NCBI RefSeq assembly: GCF_038624605.1
Contig: NZ_CP152020.1
Coordinates: 1,977,312 to 2,041,311 of the forward strand
Direction: 5' to 3'
Source of the DNA: Psychrobacillus sp. FSL K6-4046
GTDB lineage: Bacteria; Bacillota; Bacilli; Bacillales_A; Planococcaceae
Length of the DNA: 64,000 nt
Below are positions 35,774 to 43,967 of this stretch, piece by piece. Position 1 is the stretch's first letter. Every line of letters starts with the position of its first letter. The position numbers were made by a program, and so were the translations under genes. Under the pieces are notes generated by a model. That model made no database searches and was not told the origin of the DNA. It saw nothing but the letters and a program-made list of their open reading frames with translations.

Positions 35774-36838
35774 TTATGTTGCATATACGAAATCTCCATC
35801 ATCTTCATCTTGGATCTCACCAACAATTTCTGATAATATATCCTCCATTGTTACTAGACCCACGATAACTCCTTTACCATCGGTTACAATGGCCATGTGC
35901 TTACGTGTTTGTTGCATTTTTAAGAATACCTCTTTAATAACTGTTGAATTTTTAAATCTTGGGATGTCATGGATGAAGAATGTCACGTCATTAGAACGTC
36001 CAGCAGCGATATCCGTTAACATTTCCTTTGTGTTAATAAATCCAATTACGTCATTCTTCTTTTTTAAAACGTCAATGACTGGATAGCGTGTATATTCGAA
36101 CTCTTCAATGACCGCCACCATTTGCTCAAGCGTTTGCTGTTTTTCTAACATAATCACCTCTGAGCGGGGAATCATAATGTCCTTTAGCTGACGAGTATCA
36201 AATGCAAATATATTTTCCAGATAAGCAAGTTCGGTTTGGTTGATTTCTCCACCTGCAAAGCTTTGTGTAACAATCATTTTCAACTCTTCTTCAGAATACA
36301 CTTCGTCATGTCCTGCAGGCTTTACACCAAATATTTTTAATAACGAACGAGCAGAACCATTTAAAGCTGAGATAAACGGCTTAGAAACTTTCCCGAACCA
36401 ATAAAGAGGTGGTGCTAAAAGAAGTGTCATTTTATCAGCATATTGAATTGCTAATGTTTTAGGCATTAATTCACCAAGGACTACGTGTAAAAATGTGACA
36501 ACCGATAACGCTATGGCATAGGAAAGTGCGGTTGAAAGAGCTTCACCTAAATTTAAATATTCAAATACTGGTGCTAACATTTTTTCAACGGTTGGTTCTC
36601 CAAGTGCTCCCAAAATCAGAGCTGTCACTGTTATTCCTAGCTGACAGGCTGATAAATAGTAATCTAAATCTTGTGTAACTTTCTTGGCGACGACTGCTTT
36701 TTTATTTCCCTCCGAGATAAGCTGATCAATTCGTGACATACGCACTTTTAAAATCGCGAATTCTGCCCCTACGAAAAACGCTGTCAATAAAATAAATAAT
36801 GTGATTAAGGCTAAGTTTAAAATAATTATACCGTCCAA
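35774..36838 (-). CDS. CNNM/CBS-domain membrane protein without CorC domain (HlyC/CorC-like)
   Basis: 354 residues: an N-terminal CNNM domain with three to four membrane helices (LALITLFILLTAFFVGAEFA, SACQLGITVTALILGALGEP), then a pair of CBS domains (DIMIPRSEVIMLEKQ onward) ending DGDFVYAT. The family exports or transports Mg2+ and other divalent cations. Compared with its neighbour (438 residues) it lacks the C-terminal CorC_HlyC domain. TTG start at 36838 with AAGGGAG; that site is held in a hairpin. Second gene of a tandem paralogous pair. Confidence 0.88.
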   Translation of the reverse strand: MDGIIILNLALITLFILLTAFFVGAEFAILKVRMSRIDQLISEGNKKAVVAKKVTQDLDYYLSACQLGITVTALILGALGEPTVEKMLAPVFEYLNLGEALSTALSYAIALSVVTFLHVVLGELMPKTLAIQYADKMTLLLAPPLYWFGKVSKPFISALNGSARSLLKIFGVKPAGHDEVYSEEELKMIVTQSFAGGEINQTELAYLENIFAFDTRQLKDIMIPRSEVIMLEKQQTLEQMVAVIEEFEYTRYPVIDVLKKKNDVIGFINTKEMLTDIAAGRSNDVTFFIHDIPRFKNSTVIKEVFLKMQQTRKHMAIVTDGKGVIVGLVTMEDILSEIVGEIQDEDDGDFVYAT

Positions 36839-36842
36839 TTAA

Positions 36843-36870
36843 CTCCCTTATGGAAAGGGATTCACCTCCA
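36843..36870 (-). promoter_or_regulatory. Ribosome-site hairpin before the CNNM gene
   Basis: The RNA reads GGAGGTGAA-UCCCUU-UCCAU-AAGGGA-GUUAA-UUG: a 6-base stem with 5-base loop that holds the proximal AAGGGA ribosome site, preceded by a second strong site GGAGGTG. The same arrangement occurs before the neighbouring gene at 38205-38236. Confidence 0.6.
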
Positions 36871-36887
36871 TTAATAATTAATCGTAA

Positions 36888-38204
36888 TTATTGTTTAAAA
36901 TAATTTTGTTTGAAGATCACTTCTTTAATATGATAGTTTTCTACTTCACCAATAATCCATAGATGATCACCGTGCTGTATTTCCATTCCTTCGTTAACTT
37001 CCGATGTGTTTTTAAAACCTTCATTTAGTGCCCAACCACCAATTGTATCGATATCTTCACTATCCTCGAAATCTATACCAAAGCGATCCTCTAATTCTTC
37101 TAATAATGTTCGGTTGTTAATTGTATACTCGTTTTCGCCCGTCTTACGAATTTCATCCACTTCATCCGCATCAAATTCATCACGAATTTCTCCTACGAGC
37201 TCTTCTAGTATATCTTCCAACGTTAAAATACCAGCGGTACCACCATATTCATCGACAGCTACCGCAATATGTACACGCTCCTCCTGCATTTTTAATAATG
37301 CATTTTGAATCGGTGTTTGCTCAAACACAAATGGAATCGTGCGAACAAAATCACTCAAATCAGCAGGACGATTCGTTACTATGCGACTAAGTAACTTATT
37401 TGCATTTACAAAGCCAATAATTTTATCTTTATCGTTTTCCTCAACGACTGGATAACGAGTGTAATTATGCTCATCTAAAATCGATACTATTTCTGTAGTA
37501 TTCATATCCCTATCAATAGCAACGAACTCTGGGCGAGGAACCATAATGTCTTTGACAACACGCTCATCGAAGGCGAATACATTCTCCATATATTCCAATT
37601 CCTGCTTATCAATTTCCCCACCTTGGAAACTTTGAGACATGATTATTTTAAGCTCTTCTTCCGAATAGGCTTGATCTTCGCTAGCTGCTTTTACCCCTAC
37701 AGCACGTAACAGAAATCGTGAAGTACCATTTAATGCTCTAATAAACGGATACATTACTTTACCGAAATAATATAGACTTGGTGCCAACATTAATGTGACT
37801 TTCTCCGAAAATTGAATCGCTAATGTTTTTGGAGCCATTTCCCCAATAACGACATGTAGGTAACTTACAATCGCAAGTGAAATACCATAAGATAAAATAT
37901 TCATTACAGTTTCAGGGGTATTGAGCCATTCAAAAATAGGATACATTAAATGCTTAACGTAAGGCTTTGTAAAAGCACCTAACCCAATAGCTGTGATTGT
38001 AATACCTAACTGACACGCTGATAAGTAATAATCAAGGTCACTTACAACTTTCTTTGCAATCTCAGCTTTCTTATTACCTTCTTCGATTAACTGATCAATT
38101 CTGGATTTGCGGATTTTGACTACTGCAAATTCAGCTGCTACGAAAAATGCTGTCAAACCTAAAAAGATGATTAATAAAATGATATTTAATATACTCGAGT
38201 CCAA
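36888..38204 (-). CDS. CNNM/CBS/CorC family cation transporter (hemolysin C-like)
   Basis: 438 residues: CNNM membrane domain (IILLIIFLGLTAFFVAAEFA; SACQLGITITAIGLGAFTKP; VIGEMAPKTLAIQ), CBS pair (DIMVPRPEFVAIDRD to EEYGGTAGILTLEDILEELVGEI) and C-terminal CorC_HlyC domain (about 350-430). Predicted divalent cation (Mg2+) efflux or homeostasis protein. Start is TTG at 38204 with GAGGGAACATA; an upstream GGAGGTG lies behind a hairpin. The two genes are 49 bases apart and probably co-transcribed. Confidence 0.9.
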   Translation of the reverse strand: MDSSILNIILLIIFLGLTAFFVAAEFAVVKIRKSRIDQLIEEGNKKAEIAKKVVSDLDYYLSACQLGITITAIGLGAFTKPYVKHLMYPIFEWLNTPETVMNILSYGISLAIVSYLHVVIGEMAPKTLAIQFSEKVTLMLAPSLYYFGKVMYPFIRALNGTSRFLLRAVGVKAASEDQAYSEEELKIIMSQSFQGGEIDKQELEYMENVFAFDERVVKDIMVPRPEFVAIDRDMNTTEIVSILDEHNYTRYPVVEENDKDKIIGFVNANKLLSRIVTNRPADLSDFVRTIPFVFEQTPIQNALLKMQEERVHIAVAVDEYGGTAGILTLEDILEELVGEIRDEFDADEVDEIRKTGENEYTINNRTLLEELEDRFGIDFEDSEDIDTIGGWALNEGFKNTSEVNEGMEIQHGDHLWIIGEVENYHIKEVIFKQNYFKQ

Positions 38205-38236
38205 TATGTTCCCTCATTTCGAGGGATTCACCTCCG
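38205..38236 (-). promoter_or_regulatory. Ribosome-site hairpin before the CNNM/CorC gene
   Basis: The RNA reads GGAGGTGAA-UCCCUC-GAAAU-GAGGGA-ACAUA-UUG. Compared with the copy at 36843 one base pair changed from U-A to C-G while the stem stayed intact, so the structure, not just the sequence, is kept. Confidence 0.6.
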
Positions 38237-38393
38237 TTATTTTTAATACTCTCTTGTTATATGACTCTTAAAAAATCTTATCTAATATATTATAACGAAA
38301 ACCATCACGTTATGGTTTCAAAAAAACAAATTTTTTTCATCTTTCTCAACTTTCTACCTGAAGTTCTTCAAGTTTCCTTACAAATAACATAGA

Positions 38394-38421
38394 CACCCAC
38401 CTGTAATTGCACAGGTGGGTG
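38394..38421 (-). terminator. Terminator after the RRNPP/propeptide genes
   Basis: Perfect 11-base stem CACCCACCTGT/ACAGGTGGGTG with a 6-base loop, followed by TCTATGTTATTT on the minus strand, 44 bases after the propeptide stop. Confidence 0.7.
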
Positions 38422-38464
38422 ATATAAGTTAAATATTTATCCAAAGTCCATGACTAGACTTTTA

Positions 38465-38581
38465 CTAGTTTGTATTTCCAGACGATGTTGGTCGAGGTGC
38501 TTCTTCTTCAGCAAATGTAGAAGTTCCAAAACTAAATAAGACCGTTAAAGTTACTAAGCTTAGAATGAGTAATTTTTTCAT
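38465..38581 (-). CDS. Putative secreted signalling propeptide of an RRNPP quorum-sensing pair
   Basis: 38 residues. Signal peptide MKKLLILSLVTLTVLFSFG with a basic start, long hydrophobic core and cleavage likely after STFA; then EEEAPRPTSSGNTN. The ATG begins one base after the regulator stop (TAAAATG) and uses GGGAGG inside the regulator's last codons, so translation is coupled. Size, Sec signal and position match PapR, NprX and Phr-type propeptides, which are exported, trimmed, re-imported by an oligopeptide permease and bound by the TPR domain of the regulator. The mature peptide is probably a C-terminal 5-8 residue piece (inference). No homologue was recognised by eye. Confidence 0.7.
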   Translation of the reverse strand: MKKLLILSLVTLTVLFSFGTSTFAEEEAPRPTSSGNTN

Positions 38582-38582
38582 T

Positions 38583-39893
38583 TTATAAATCCTCCCATTT
38601 TGTAATAGATTTTTTTCTAAACAATATTTCATTCGCCTTTTGATAATAAAGGTTCGCTGCTTTAAATCTTCTATTCCTATAGTAGTAGTCCGCTAAAAGA
38701 ATAGAGTACTTTTGAACATGTCGATCGTCATGGACTTTTTCAAAATAATTAATACCTTTTTTAACAATAGCTTCAAATTCATCCGAATTGTTATGAAGAG
38801 CCTGGTATATGTGAAGATGGTGTATGTAAGATTTAATATTGCTTCTTTGCTGAATGCTAGCCTCGTCCATTTTACTGAAACCCGCTTCACACCAGCTGAG
38901 GACCCTTTGATGGTCGTTTTGCTTGGAATATTCTTTGACAATGGAAAGTGTGGTTATCATATAACCTTCCACCTGCTGAGGACCTTCCTTATACGATAGA
39001 CTAAGTGTATAGTACTCAATTGCCTTTTCATGATTTTCTTGGATAGCCTGGAGAGATCCTAAATTTTGATAGAGCATTCCTTTATATTGAGTTAGCTTAT
39101 AATCCATAGCCAGCTTTTTTGCTAAGTTATAGTTTTTCTCTGCTTCTTGATAATTTTTCATATTTTTATAGGCCATACCTGTAACTATATAGCTATCAAT
39201 CGCTCGTTCAAAGAGTAGGTTATCCATATAATACTTAAGTGATTTACTAGAATGATTAATGGCATTAAAGTACTCATTACATTTAAAGTAGCTCAAGCTT
39301 ATAACATTATGAAAATCTGCGAGTTCCCATTCTTCAAAGGAGCTATAGTTTACGAGTTTTAGAGCATCTTCAAGCTTTTCTAGTGCAGTACAATATTCTG
39401 CGATTAAATAGTTATATATTCCAAGGTTTAAATTTAGAAGAAACCTTTGTTTGTCATCAAAATCTGCTTCCATTTTTATTAGGACTTGATAAATTGGATA
39501 GATTTGAAGGACTTCCTCATTAATAATCAACATCAATCGAAACATGTATAAATTGTAACTGTAAAAATTTTTTAAATTGGTAAAATTAATCTTCCGCGAT
39601 GTATATTGTTGCAGGGATTCCCTGACCATTTCTTGATCTCTACTTAAAATCGCACTTTTATATAATGCATATAAGTCTTCAATAACTTTGTTTTCTTCTT
39701 CCAGTGGCATTTCTTCTAGCATCAAGTTCAATCGTTTTAACAATGGCTGTGCTACATCTTCGCTAGGTATCGTTGAGTTACTTTCTATCTTGCTTAAATA
39801 GGAAGTAGAACAAATCCCTTTTGCCAAAACCGTTTGTTTAATATTCCGATTTAACCTTTCCTGCTTAATTATGAGACCAATACTACCACCCAT
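38583..39893 (-). CDS. RRNPP-type regulator (XRE helix-turn-helix plus TPR), NprR/PlcR-like
   Basis: 436 residues. The XRE domain is at about 7-62: IGLIIKQERLNRNIKQTVLA with recognition helix CSTSYLSKIESNSTIPSED. The rest is TPR-like helical repeats (for example SSFEEWELADFHNVISLSYF and NYQEAEKNYNLAKKLAMDY), the peptide-binding part. Length is close to NprR (about 420) and longer than PlcR (about 285). ATG with AAGGAGGTGA. It is followed by a propeptide gene and faces the split sigma operon, its most likely target. The receptor could also act without a peptide, as some TPR regulators do. Confidence 0.8.
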   Translation of the reverse strand: MGGSIGLIIKQERLNRNIKQTVLAKGICSTSYLSKIESNSTIPSEDVAQPLLKRLNLMLEEMPLEEENKVIEDLYALYKSAILSRDQEMVRESLQQYTSRKINFTNLKNFYSYNLYMFRLMLIINEEVLQIYPIYQVLIKMEADFDDKQRFLLNLNLGIYNYLIAEYCTALEKLEDALKLVNYSSFEEWELADFHNVISLSYFKCNEYFNAINHSSKSLKYYMDNLLFERAIDSYIVTGMAYKNMKNYQEAEKNYNLAKKLAMDYKLTQYKGMLYQNLGSLQAIQENHEKAIEYYTLSLSYKEGPQQVEGYMITTLSIVKEYSKQNDHQRVLSWCEAGFSKMDEASIQQRSNIKSYIHHLHIYQALHNNSDEFEAIVKKGINYFEKVHDDRHVQKYSILLADYYYRNRRFKAANLYYQKANEILFRKKSITKWEDL

Positions 39894-40105
39894 CGGAAGT
39901 CACCTCCTTGCAATGTAGTATAGGTTATAATTCTCTTTCCATCGCTGAATTCCTTTTTTTATTTTTTCGACTATTTTCTACATCCCTATAAAAAAATACG
40001 AAAAACATAGCGAAAATCAATATTTTGTACAATAATTCACTTAAAAAAAGAAATTCTTATTATAGTGCATTAAATAATAATACTTTTTTCTTTTTATTTC
40101 ACAAC

Positions 40106-40151
40106 AAATATTAGTATATTTCTTATCCAAATATTAGTAATATTTAGGATA
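40106..40151. promoter_or_regulatory. Palindromic operator-like sites between the RRNPP regulator and the sigma operon
   Basis: AAATATTAGTAATATTT (40129-40145) is a perfect 8-1-8 palindrome, extended by TATCC (40124) and GGATA (40147) with one bulged base to about 28 bp. A near copy, AAATATTAGTATATTT, lies at 40106-40121, so the centres are about 23 bp apart. The 424-bp gap 39894-40317 is otherwise AT-rich and without a gene; a weak dyad CAACAAGTCACTCGTTG is at about 40230-40250. Confidence 0.5.
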
Positions 40152-40317
40152 TACAATTATATATTTTACTTTTATTTCAAAAACATTTCAAGGGAGTTGT
40201 AAAAAATAATAAAAAAATCCCTTTATATGAGAACAACAAGTCACTCGTTGCTAAAGTCCCTTTTTCCTTAGCGCCAGCCAAGTATTACATTCTATTTTCA
40301 AGGGGGGAATGTTAAAA

Positions 40318-40833
40318 ATGGTTACTGGTAATAAAAAGATTATAGAAGAGTTTCTCAGCTACCCTGACAATCAAAAGATGCTTGAAGAATATCAATACAC
40401 CAATAGCCAAGAGATTAAAAACAAATTAGATAGAGAGTTTAAAAGATTTTACCAAAATATCCGTATCTTAACCTATGTGCTTAAGGTATTACATTTTGAA
40501 AGTAAACGATTTGATCAAAAGGAGCGTCTTCACAGAAGGAGGAATATTTTATCACTTGACGGTGATGAAAAAATATCAGTCATTTATCATGAAAGATTTT
40601 TTACAGACTTTATTGGATTCTCAGATGACATATCAGACCACATCTCGTCTGATAAATTATTTTTTAGTATAAGAAAGCTTTCAGAACGACAGAAGAAAAT
40701 ATTATCACTCGTCTTTGTAAAACAAATGACCGACCGGGAAATTGCACATTATTTTGGCATTTCACAACAAGCGGTTTCAAAATCAAGACGAAATATAATC
40801 GAAAACATTCGAAAGGAGCTTACGTATGATTGA
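40318..40833 (+). CDS. Sigma-70 region 4-type factor, SigO-like
   Basis: 171 residues. The C-terminus is a clear sigma region 4: LSERQKKILSLVFVKQMTDR, EIAHYFGISQQAVSKSRRNI, ending RKELTYD. The N-terminal half has no recognisable region 2, unlike normal sigma factors, which resembles B. subtilis SigO (YvrI), a split sigma that needs the small partner RsoA. Start chosen at ATG 40318, 10 bases after GGGGGG; ATG 40309 is only one base from that site. The gene overlaps the YvrJ gene by 8 bases and starts a three-gene operon. Confidence 0.8.
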   Translation: MVTGNKKIIEEFLSYPDNQKMLEEYQYTNSQEIKNKLDREFKRFYQNIRILTYVLKVLHFESKRFDQKERLHRRRNILSLDGDEKISVIYHERFFTDFIGFSDDISDHISSDKLFFSIRKLSERQKKILSLVFVKQMTDREIAHYFGISQQAVSKSRRNIIENIRKELTYD

Positions 40834-40999
40834 AGCTAGCAATATTGTTCAGTTACTTGGCAACTTCGGCTTTCCAATTGTAGTCTCCATTTATTTACTT
40901 CACCGTTTTGAAAATAAGCTGGAGGCACTAGAAAATTCATTACACAATCTATCCAATACTGTCGTTCATAACCTAGAAAAGAAAAAAGGGGGGAAATAA
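40826..40999 (+). CDS. YvrJ family small protein (second copy)
   Basis: 57 residues, too short for routine gene calls. The sequence MIEASNIVQLLGNFGFPIVV followed by SIYLLHRFENKLEALE carries the YvrJ motif GFPIVVSIYLLHRxExKL; a single membrane helix is followed by a charged tail. ATG 40826 overlaps the end of the sigma gene, with GAAAGGAGC upstream. In B. subtilis yvrJ lies in the sigO-rsoA-oxdC region, so this linkage is conserved. Function unknown; holin-like or anchoring roles are guesses. Confidence 0.8.
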   Translation: MIEASNIVQLLGNFGFPIVVSIYLLHRFENKLEALENSLHNLSNTVVHNLEKKKGGK

Positions 41000-41000
41000 A

Positions 41001-41186
41001 ATGGACGAAGCTGAAATTTTGAAGCTTCTTAAACAGCTAGAGCCTAAAATGGAAAGTGTTCTATATCAAACAAGCTTTGAATACAGAGAAGACCTAGAGC
41101 AGGACTTAATAGAAAAGATAATAAAAATTATCAATAACAAGGTTACGCAAGAGGTGCCGGGATTCTTTGAGATGAATAGGAGATGA
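41001..41186 (+). CDS. RsoA-like sigma region 2 partner protein
   Basis: 61 residues: MDEAEILKLLKQLEPKMESV followed by LYQTSFEYREDLEQDLIEKI, which resembles sigma region 2 (REDLEQE... motif) as in B. subtilis RsoA, the co-sigma of SigO. The C-terminus ends VPGFFEMNRR. It starts two bases after the YvrJ stop with GGGGGG. Together with the region-4 protein it would complete a split sigma factor. The assignment rests on length, motif and operon, not on a full alignment. Confidence 0.65.
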   Translation: MDEAEILKLLKQLEPKMESVLYQTSFEYREDLEQDLIEKIIKIINNKVTQEVPGFFEMNRR

Positions 41187-41224
41187 GATTATATTTTTAA
41201 CTTTCCACAACTTTTACTCATTGA

Positions 41225-41267
41225 CCTTTAACACCCTTCCTTGCAAGTATGGGTGTTAAAGGATTTT
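41225..41267. terminator. Terminator after the split-sigma operon
   Basis: Perfect 12-base stem CCTTTAACACCC/GGGTGTTAAAGG, followed by ATTTTAAG. It overlaps the end of fosB on the other strand and may serve both. Confidence 0.75.
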
Positions 41268-41694
41268 AAGCTTCTTCATAAAACCGCATATGTTGCTTGT
41301 CCTCTTTATAATACTTCAAACGATCCTCTAATGTACCAGTATGAAACTCGAATTTATGCCCATCTGGATCTGTAAAATAAATGGACTGCTTATCTCTTTC
41401 CTCTCTCTTTCGCGAAGGAAGGATTGTCACGTTTAATATTTCTAGTCTTTTACAAATATCCTGGAAGTCCTTTTCTTCTACGGTAAATGCGATATGCGTA
41501 TAGGAATATTTTATATCATTTCTAGGTATATGTGGCTCTTCATTTAAAGCTAACCATATTCCATTTACGTCAAAATAAGCGGTACTATTTCCAACTACTA
41601 ATAGTTTTGCATTTAACACCTCTTTATAAAACTGTATGGACCTTTGAAGATTAGAAACAGAAAATAATAAATGGTTAATGCCCTTAATATCCAT
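41266..41694 (-). CDS. fosB: FosB bacillithiol transferase (fosfomycin resistance)
   Basis: 142 residues, the normal FosB length. Metal ligands H8 ([10 protein letters not shown]), H67 ([10 protein letters not shown]) and E116 ([10 protein letters not shown]) are all present; [19 protein letters not shown] and [14 protein letters not shown] match the FosB end. It opens fosfomycin by adding bacillithiol (or Cys) using Mg2+/Mn2+, in the cytoplasm. Start ATG 41692-41694 with AGAGGT, which overlaps the end of the histidine phosphatase gene by 11 bases, so the two are one operon. B. subtilis FosB is under sigma-W; no such promoter is obvious here. Confidence 0.93.
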   Translation of the reverse strand: MDIKGINHLLFSVSNLQRSIQFYKEVLNAKLLVVGNSTAYFDVNGIWLALNEEPHIPRNDIKYSYTHIAFTVEEKDFQDICKRLEILNVTILPSRKREERDKQSIYFTDPDGHKFEFHTGTLEDRLKYYKEDKQHMRFYEEA

Positions 41695-42256
41695 GTAGTA
41701 CCTCTTCTTCTGATATTCTTTTAACATCCCTCAATTTTCTACCTTCAAATGACAACTGATAAATATCAGGCATCTGGAGCTGATCCCAGAAAGCTAAATT
41801 ATATTTGACATCAAAATAATTCATGATTAAAACCATTATATTACCATGAGTTCCAATCACCACGTTTTTGTCCTGCCATTCATCTAATACCTGCAATAAG
41901 GACGTTACACCTCTCTCCTGTGCAACTAGATTTGATTCCCCTCCCTCCCATGAAAAAGCTGGTTCTTCCCCAACCTTTGCTATTGCTTCATCAAAATTCG
42001 AAACCGGATGTTCTGATAATGTTCTTTCTCTAAAGCCTTCTACTAGCTCGATCGTCAAATTAAATTGCTGTGCCACTTTTTCTACAGTTTGTATAGCCCT
42101 TTTATAAGGACTAGATATAACATGGTCAATATCATGGTGCATTAACAAATTCGCAACAAGATTTGCATCATTTAAACCTCTAAGAGATAATGGTCGACCT
42201 ACCTCGTCTGTTGAATAGGTTGAATGCGCGTGTCTTACAAAATAGATGTTAGTCAT
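41684..42256 (-). CDS. Histidine phosphatase family protein (phosphoglycerate mutase-like)
   Basis: 190 residues, starting [25 protein letters not shown] is the RHG-type motif with the phospho-acceptor His. The second catalytic His is in [13 protein letters not shown], and the acid is probably E in FRERTLSEH. Substrate unknown; small-molecule or protein phosphate. Start set at ATG 42254-42256 behind GGAGGAAGGGG; the longer frame lacks support. The end overlaps fosB by 11 bases. Confidence 0.88.
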   Translation of the reverse strand: MTNIYFVRHAHSTYSTDEVGRPLSLRGLNDANLVANLLMHHDIDHVISSPYKRAIQTVEKVAQQFNLTIELVEGFRERTLSEHPVSNFDEAIAKVGEEPAFSWEGGESNLVAQERGVTSLLQVLDEWQDKNVVIGTHGNIMVLIMNYFDVKYNLAFWDQLQMPDIYQLSFEGRKLRDVKRISEEEVLHGY

Positions 42257-42288
42257 TAGAGACCCCTTCCTCCTCAAGTTATAAATAA

Positions 42289-42410
42289 TGATTTTCGCTC
42301 TCAGTCGGTCCTTTTACGCGGGATTGGCGAAAACCATCAACCCAGACTACGAACGTGTTGGATGATTTATCTGTCTCACTCATCACCTTTAGTTGGTGCA
42401 ATCAATATAA
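42289..42410 (+). repeat. Repeat family A, degenerate copy A2
   Basis: Shares TTATCTGTCTCACTCATC and GCAATCAATAT with copies A1 and A3; the left half is diverged. Confidence 0.55.
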
Positions 42411-42473
42411 ACATTAAATAGATCATGTTACATATAAGCTGCTATTCCATTGGCTGAAATAACTTAAAGAACG

Positions 42474-42674
42474 TTATTTAGCTTTCTCACTCCTAATCTT
42501 CCTGACGAGCTTCATAAAATAGAGGAGGAAAAACAATGCTAGTAATAAGTTCGGTAAAAAGAGAAGTGCAGGTGGAAGAAATTTCATTGAAAGAAAAGTA
42601 ATCACAATAGGGATAATCACTAGCCATATCCAGACTCTTGAACGCTTATTTGAATAGCTTATAGTGGATTTCAT
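42474..42674 (-). CDS. Hypothetical small membrane protein
   Basis: 66 residues with two membrane helices (VWIWLVIIPIVITFLSMKFL and ALLFLPNLLLALFFLLYFMK) between basic ends. AAGGAGGAGG ribosome site; a second ATG seven bases before is out of frame. No family recognised. Bases 42675-42968 upstream hold no other gene. Confidence 0.75.
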   Translation of the reverse strand: MKSTISYSNKRSRVWIWLVIIPIVITFLSMKFLPPALLFLPNLLLALFFLLYFMKLVRKIRSEKAK

Positions 42675-42968
42675 TCATTCCCTCCTCCTTGTGAATTTTA
42701 TTTTAAAGACTTGTTACCTACAATTGGCGAGGATTAATGACTTTTTATTTATTTAAAAAACTTCTATGTATGAATCTAACCTCTTAACTATTTTTATTTC
42801 TTTTCTGGTTTCCCATTAATTCATATTTCGACATAATAGTTTACTTTTCCTCTGCATAGGAAATATATTTAAAAGTATAATAACATTGGAAGTTCTTTCA
42901 TTAGGTCACTATTTTATTTATTGATATGATGAATGAGTAATTATCCATAGAAAAGGAGTTGGTTTTTT

Positions 42969-43901
42969 ATGTCTAATAAAGTGGAGATTGGTAGTACTGG
43001 GTTATTTGTAAATCCCATAGGTCTAGGCACTAATGCTGTTGGAGGACACAATATATTCCCTAATTTAAAGGACGAAACTGGTAAAGAAATTGTTCGTGCA
43101 GCCCTTCAAAATGACATTAACTTTATAGACACCGCTTATATGTACGGGCCGGAAAAATCAGAAATTCTAATTGGTGAGGTACTTAAAGAGACAGGACAAA
43201 GATCTAATGTTGTTCTTGCTACAAAAGGTGGACAAAAGTACATGAATGACAAAATGGAAGTAGACAATTCACCAAAATTTCTAAGAGAGACGGTCGAAAA
43301 CAGCTTAAGACGCCTACAAACAGACTATATTGATTTATTTTATATACACTTTCCAGATGAACAAACACCGAAATATGAGGCTGTTGGAGAACTTCATAGA
43401 TTAAAAGAGGAAGGAAAAATCCGTTCTATAGGGGTATCCAACTTTTCAATGGATCAGTTAAGAGAAGGAAACAAAGATGGTTATATTGAAGTCATCCAAT
43501 CTGGCTATAATCTTTTTAAACGAGATGCAGAAGATGACTTAATCCCTTACTCTCTAGAAAATAATATCTCCTTTATACCTTATTTCCCATTAGCTTCTGG
43601 CTTATTGACAGGAAAATTTTCTCCTAATAGTACATTTGAAGATGGACGAGCAAAGAACCCATTGTTCCAGGGAGATGCATTCATTCAGAATTTAAATAAA
43701 GTGGATGAATTGAAGGCAATTGCCAACAATAAGCATGTAGCGGTTTCTAATCTCGTGTTAGCTTGGTATTTAAAACAGGAATCAATTGACGTTGTAATTC
43801 CTGGTGCTAAAAGGCCAGAGCAAGTACTAGAGAATATTAAGACTCTAGAAATTGAGCTTTCTAAAGATGAAATAAACAAAATCTCTAGTATCTTCCACTG
43901 A
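42969..43901 (+). CDS. Aldo/keto reductase
   Basis: 310 residues of an (alpha/beta)8 barrel. The catalytic tetrad is visible: D and Y in NFIDTAYMYGPEKSE, K in VVLATKGGQ and H in DLFYIHFPDE; the cofactor-binding end reads VIPGAKRPEQVLEN. It probably reduces aldehydes or sugars with NADPH, as IolS/YhdN-like enzymes do. AAAAGGAG ribosome site. Followed 66 bases later by an acyl-CoA dehydrogenase-like gene, possibly in the same unit. Confidence 0.9.
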   Translation: MSNKVEIGSTGLFVNPIGLGTNAVGGHNIFPNLKDETGKEIVRAALQNDINFIDTAYMYGPEKSEILIGEVLKETGQRSNVVLATKGGQKYMNDKMEVDNSPKFLRETVENSLRRLQTDYIDLFYIHFPDEQTPKYEAVGELHRLKEEGKIRSIGVSNFSMDQLREGNKDGYIEVIQSGYNLFKRDAEDDLIPYSLENNISFIPYFPLASGLLTGKFSPNSTFEDGRAKNPLFQGDAFIQNLNKVDELKAIANNKHVAVSNLVLAWYLKQESIDVVIPGAKRPEQVLENIKTLEIELSKDEINKISSIFH

Positions 43902-43967
43902 TTTATCTTTTTATCAATTTAAGCGCCTAGACTTGCATAGCAATATATAGAGAGAGGATGTCAAGCT

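Noticed and set aside
42839-42864. Second sigma-B-like promoter before the aldo/keto reductase gene
   Set aside because: GTTTAC-N14-GGAAAT deviates at several positions and lies 105 bp from the start; too weak.
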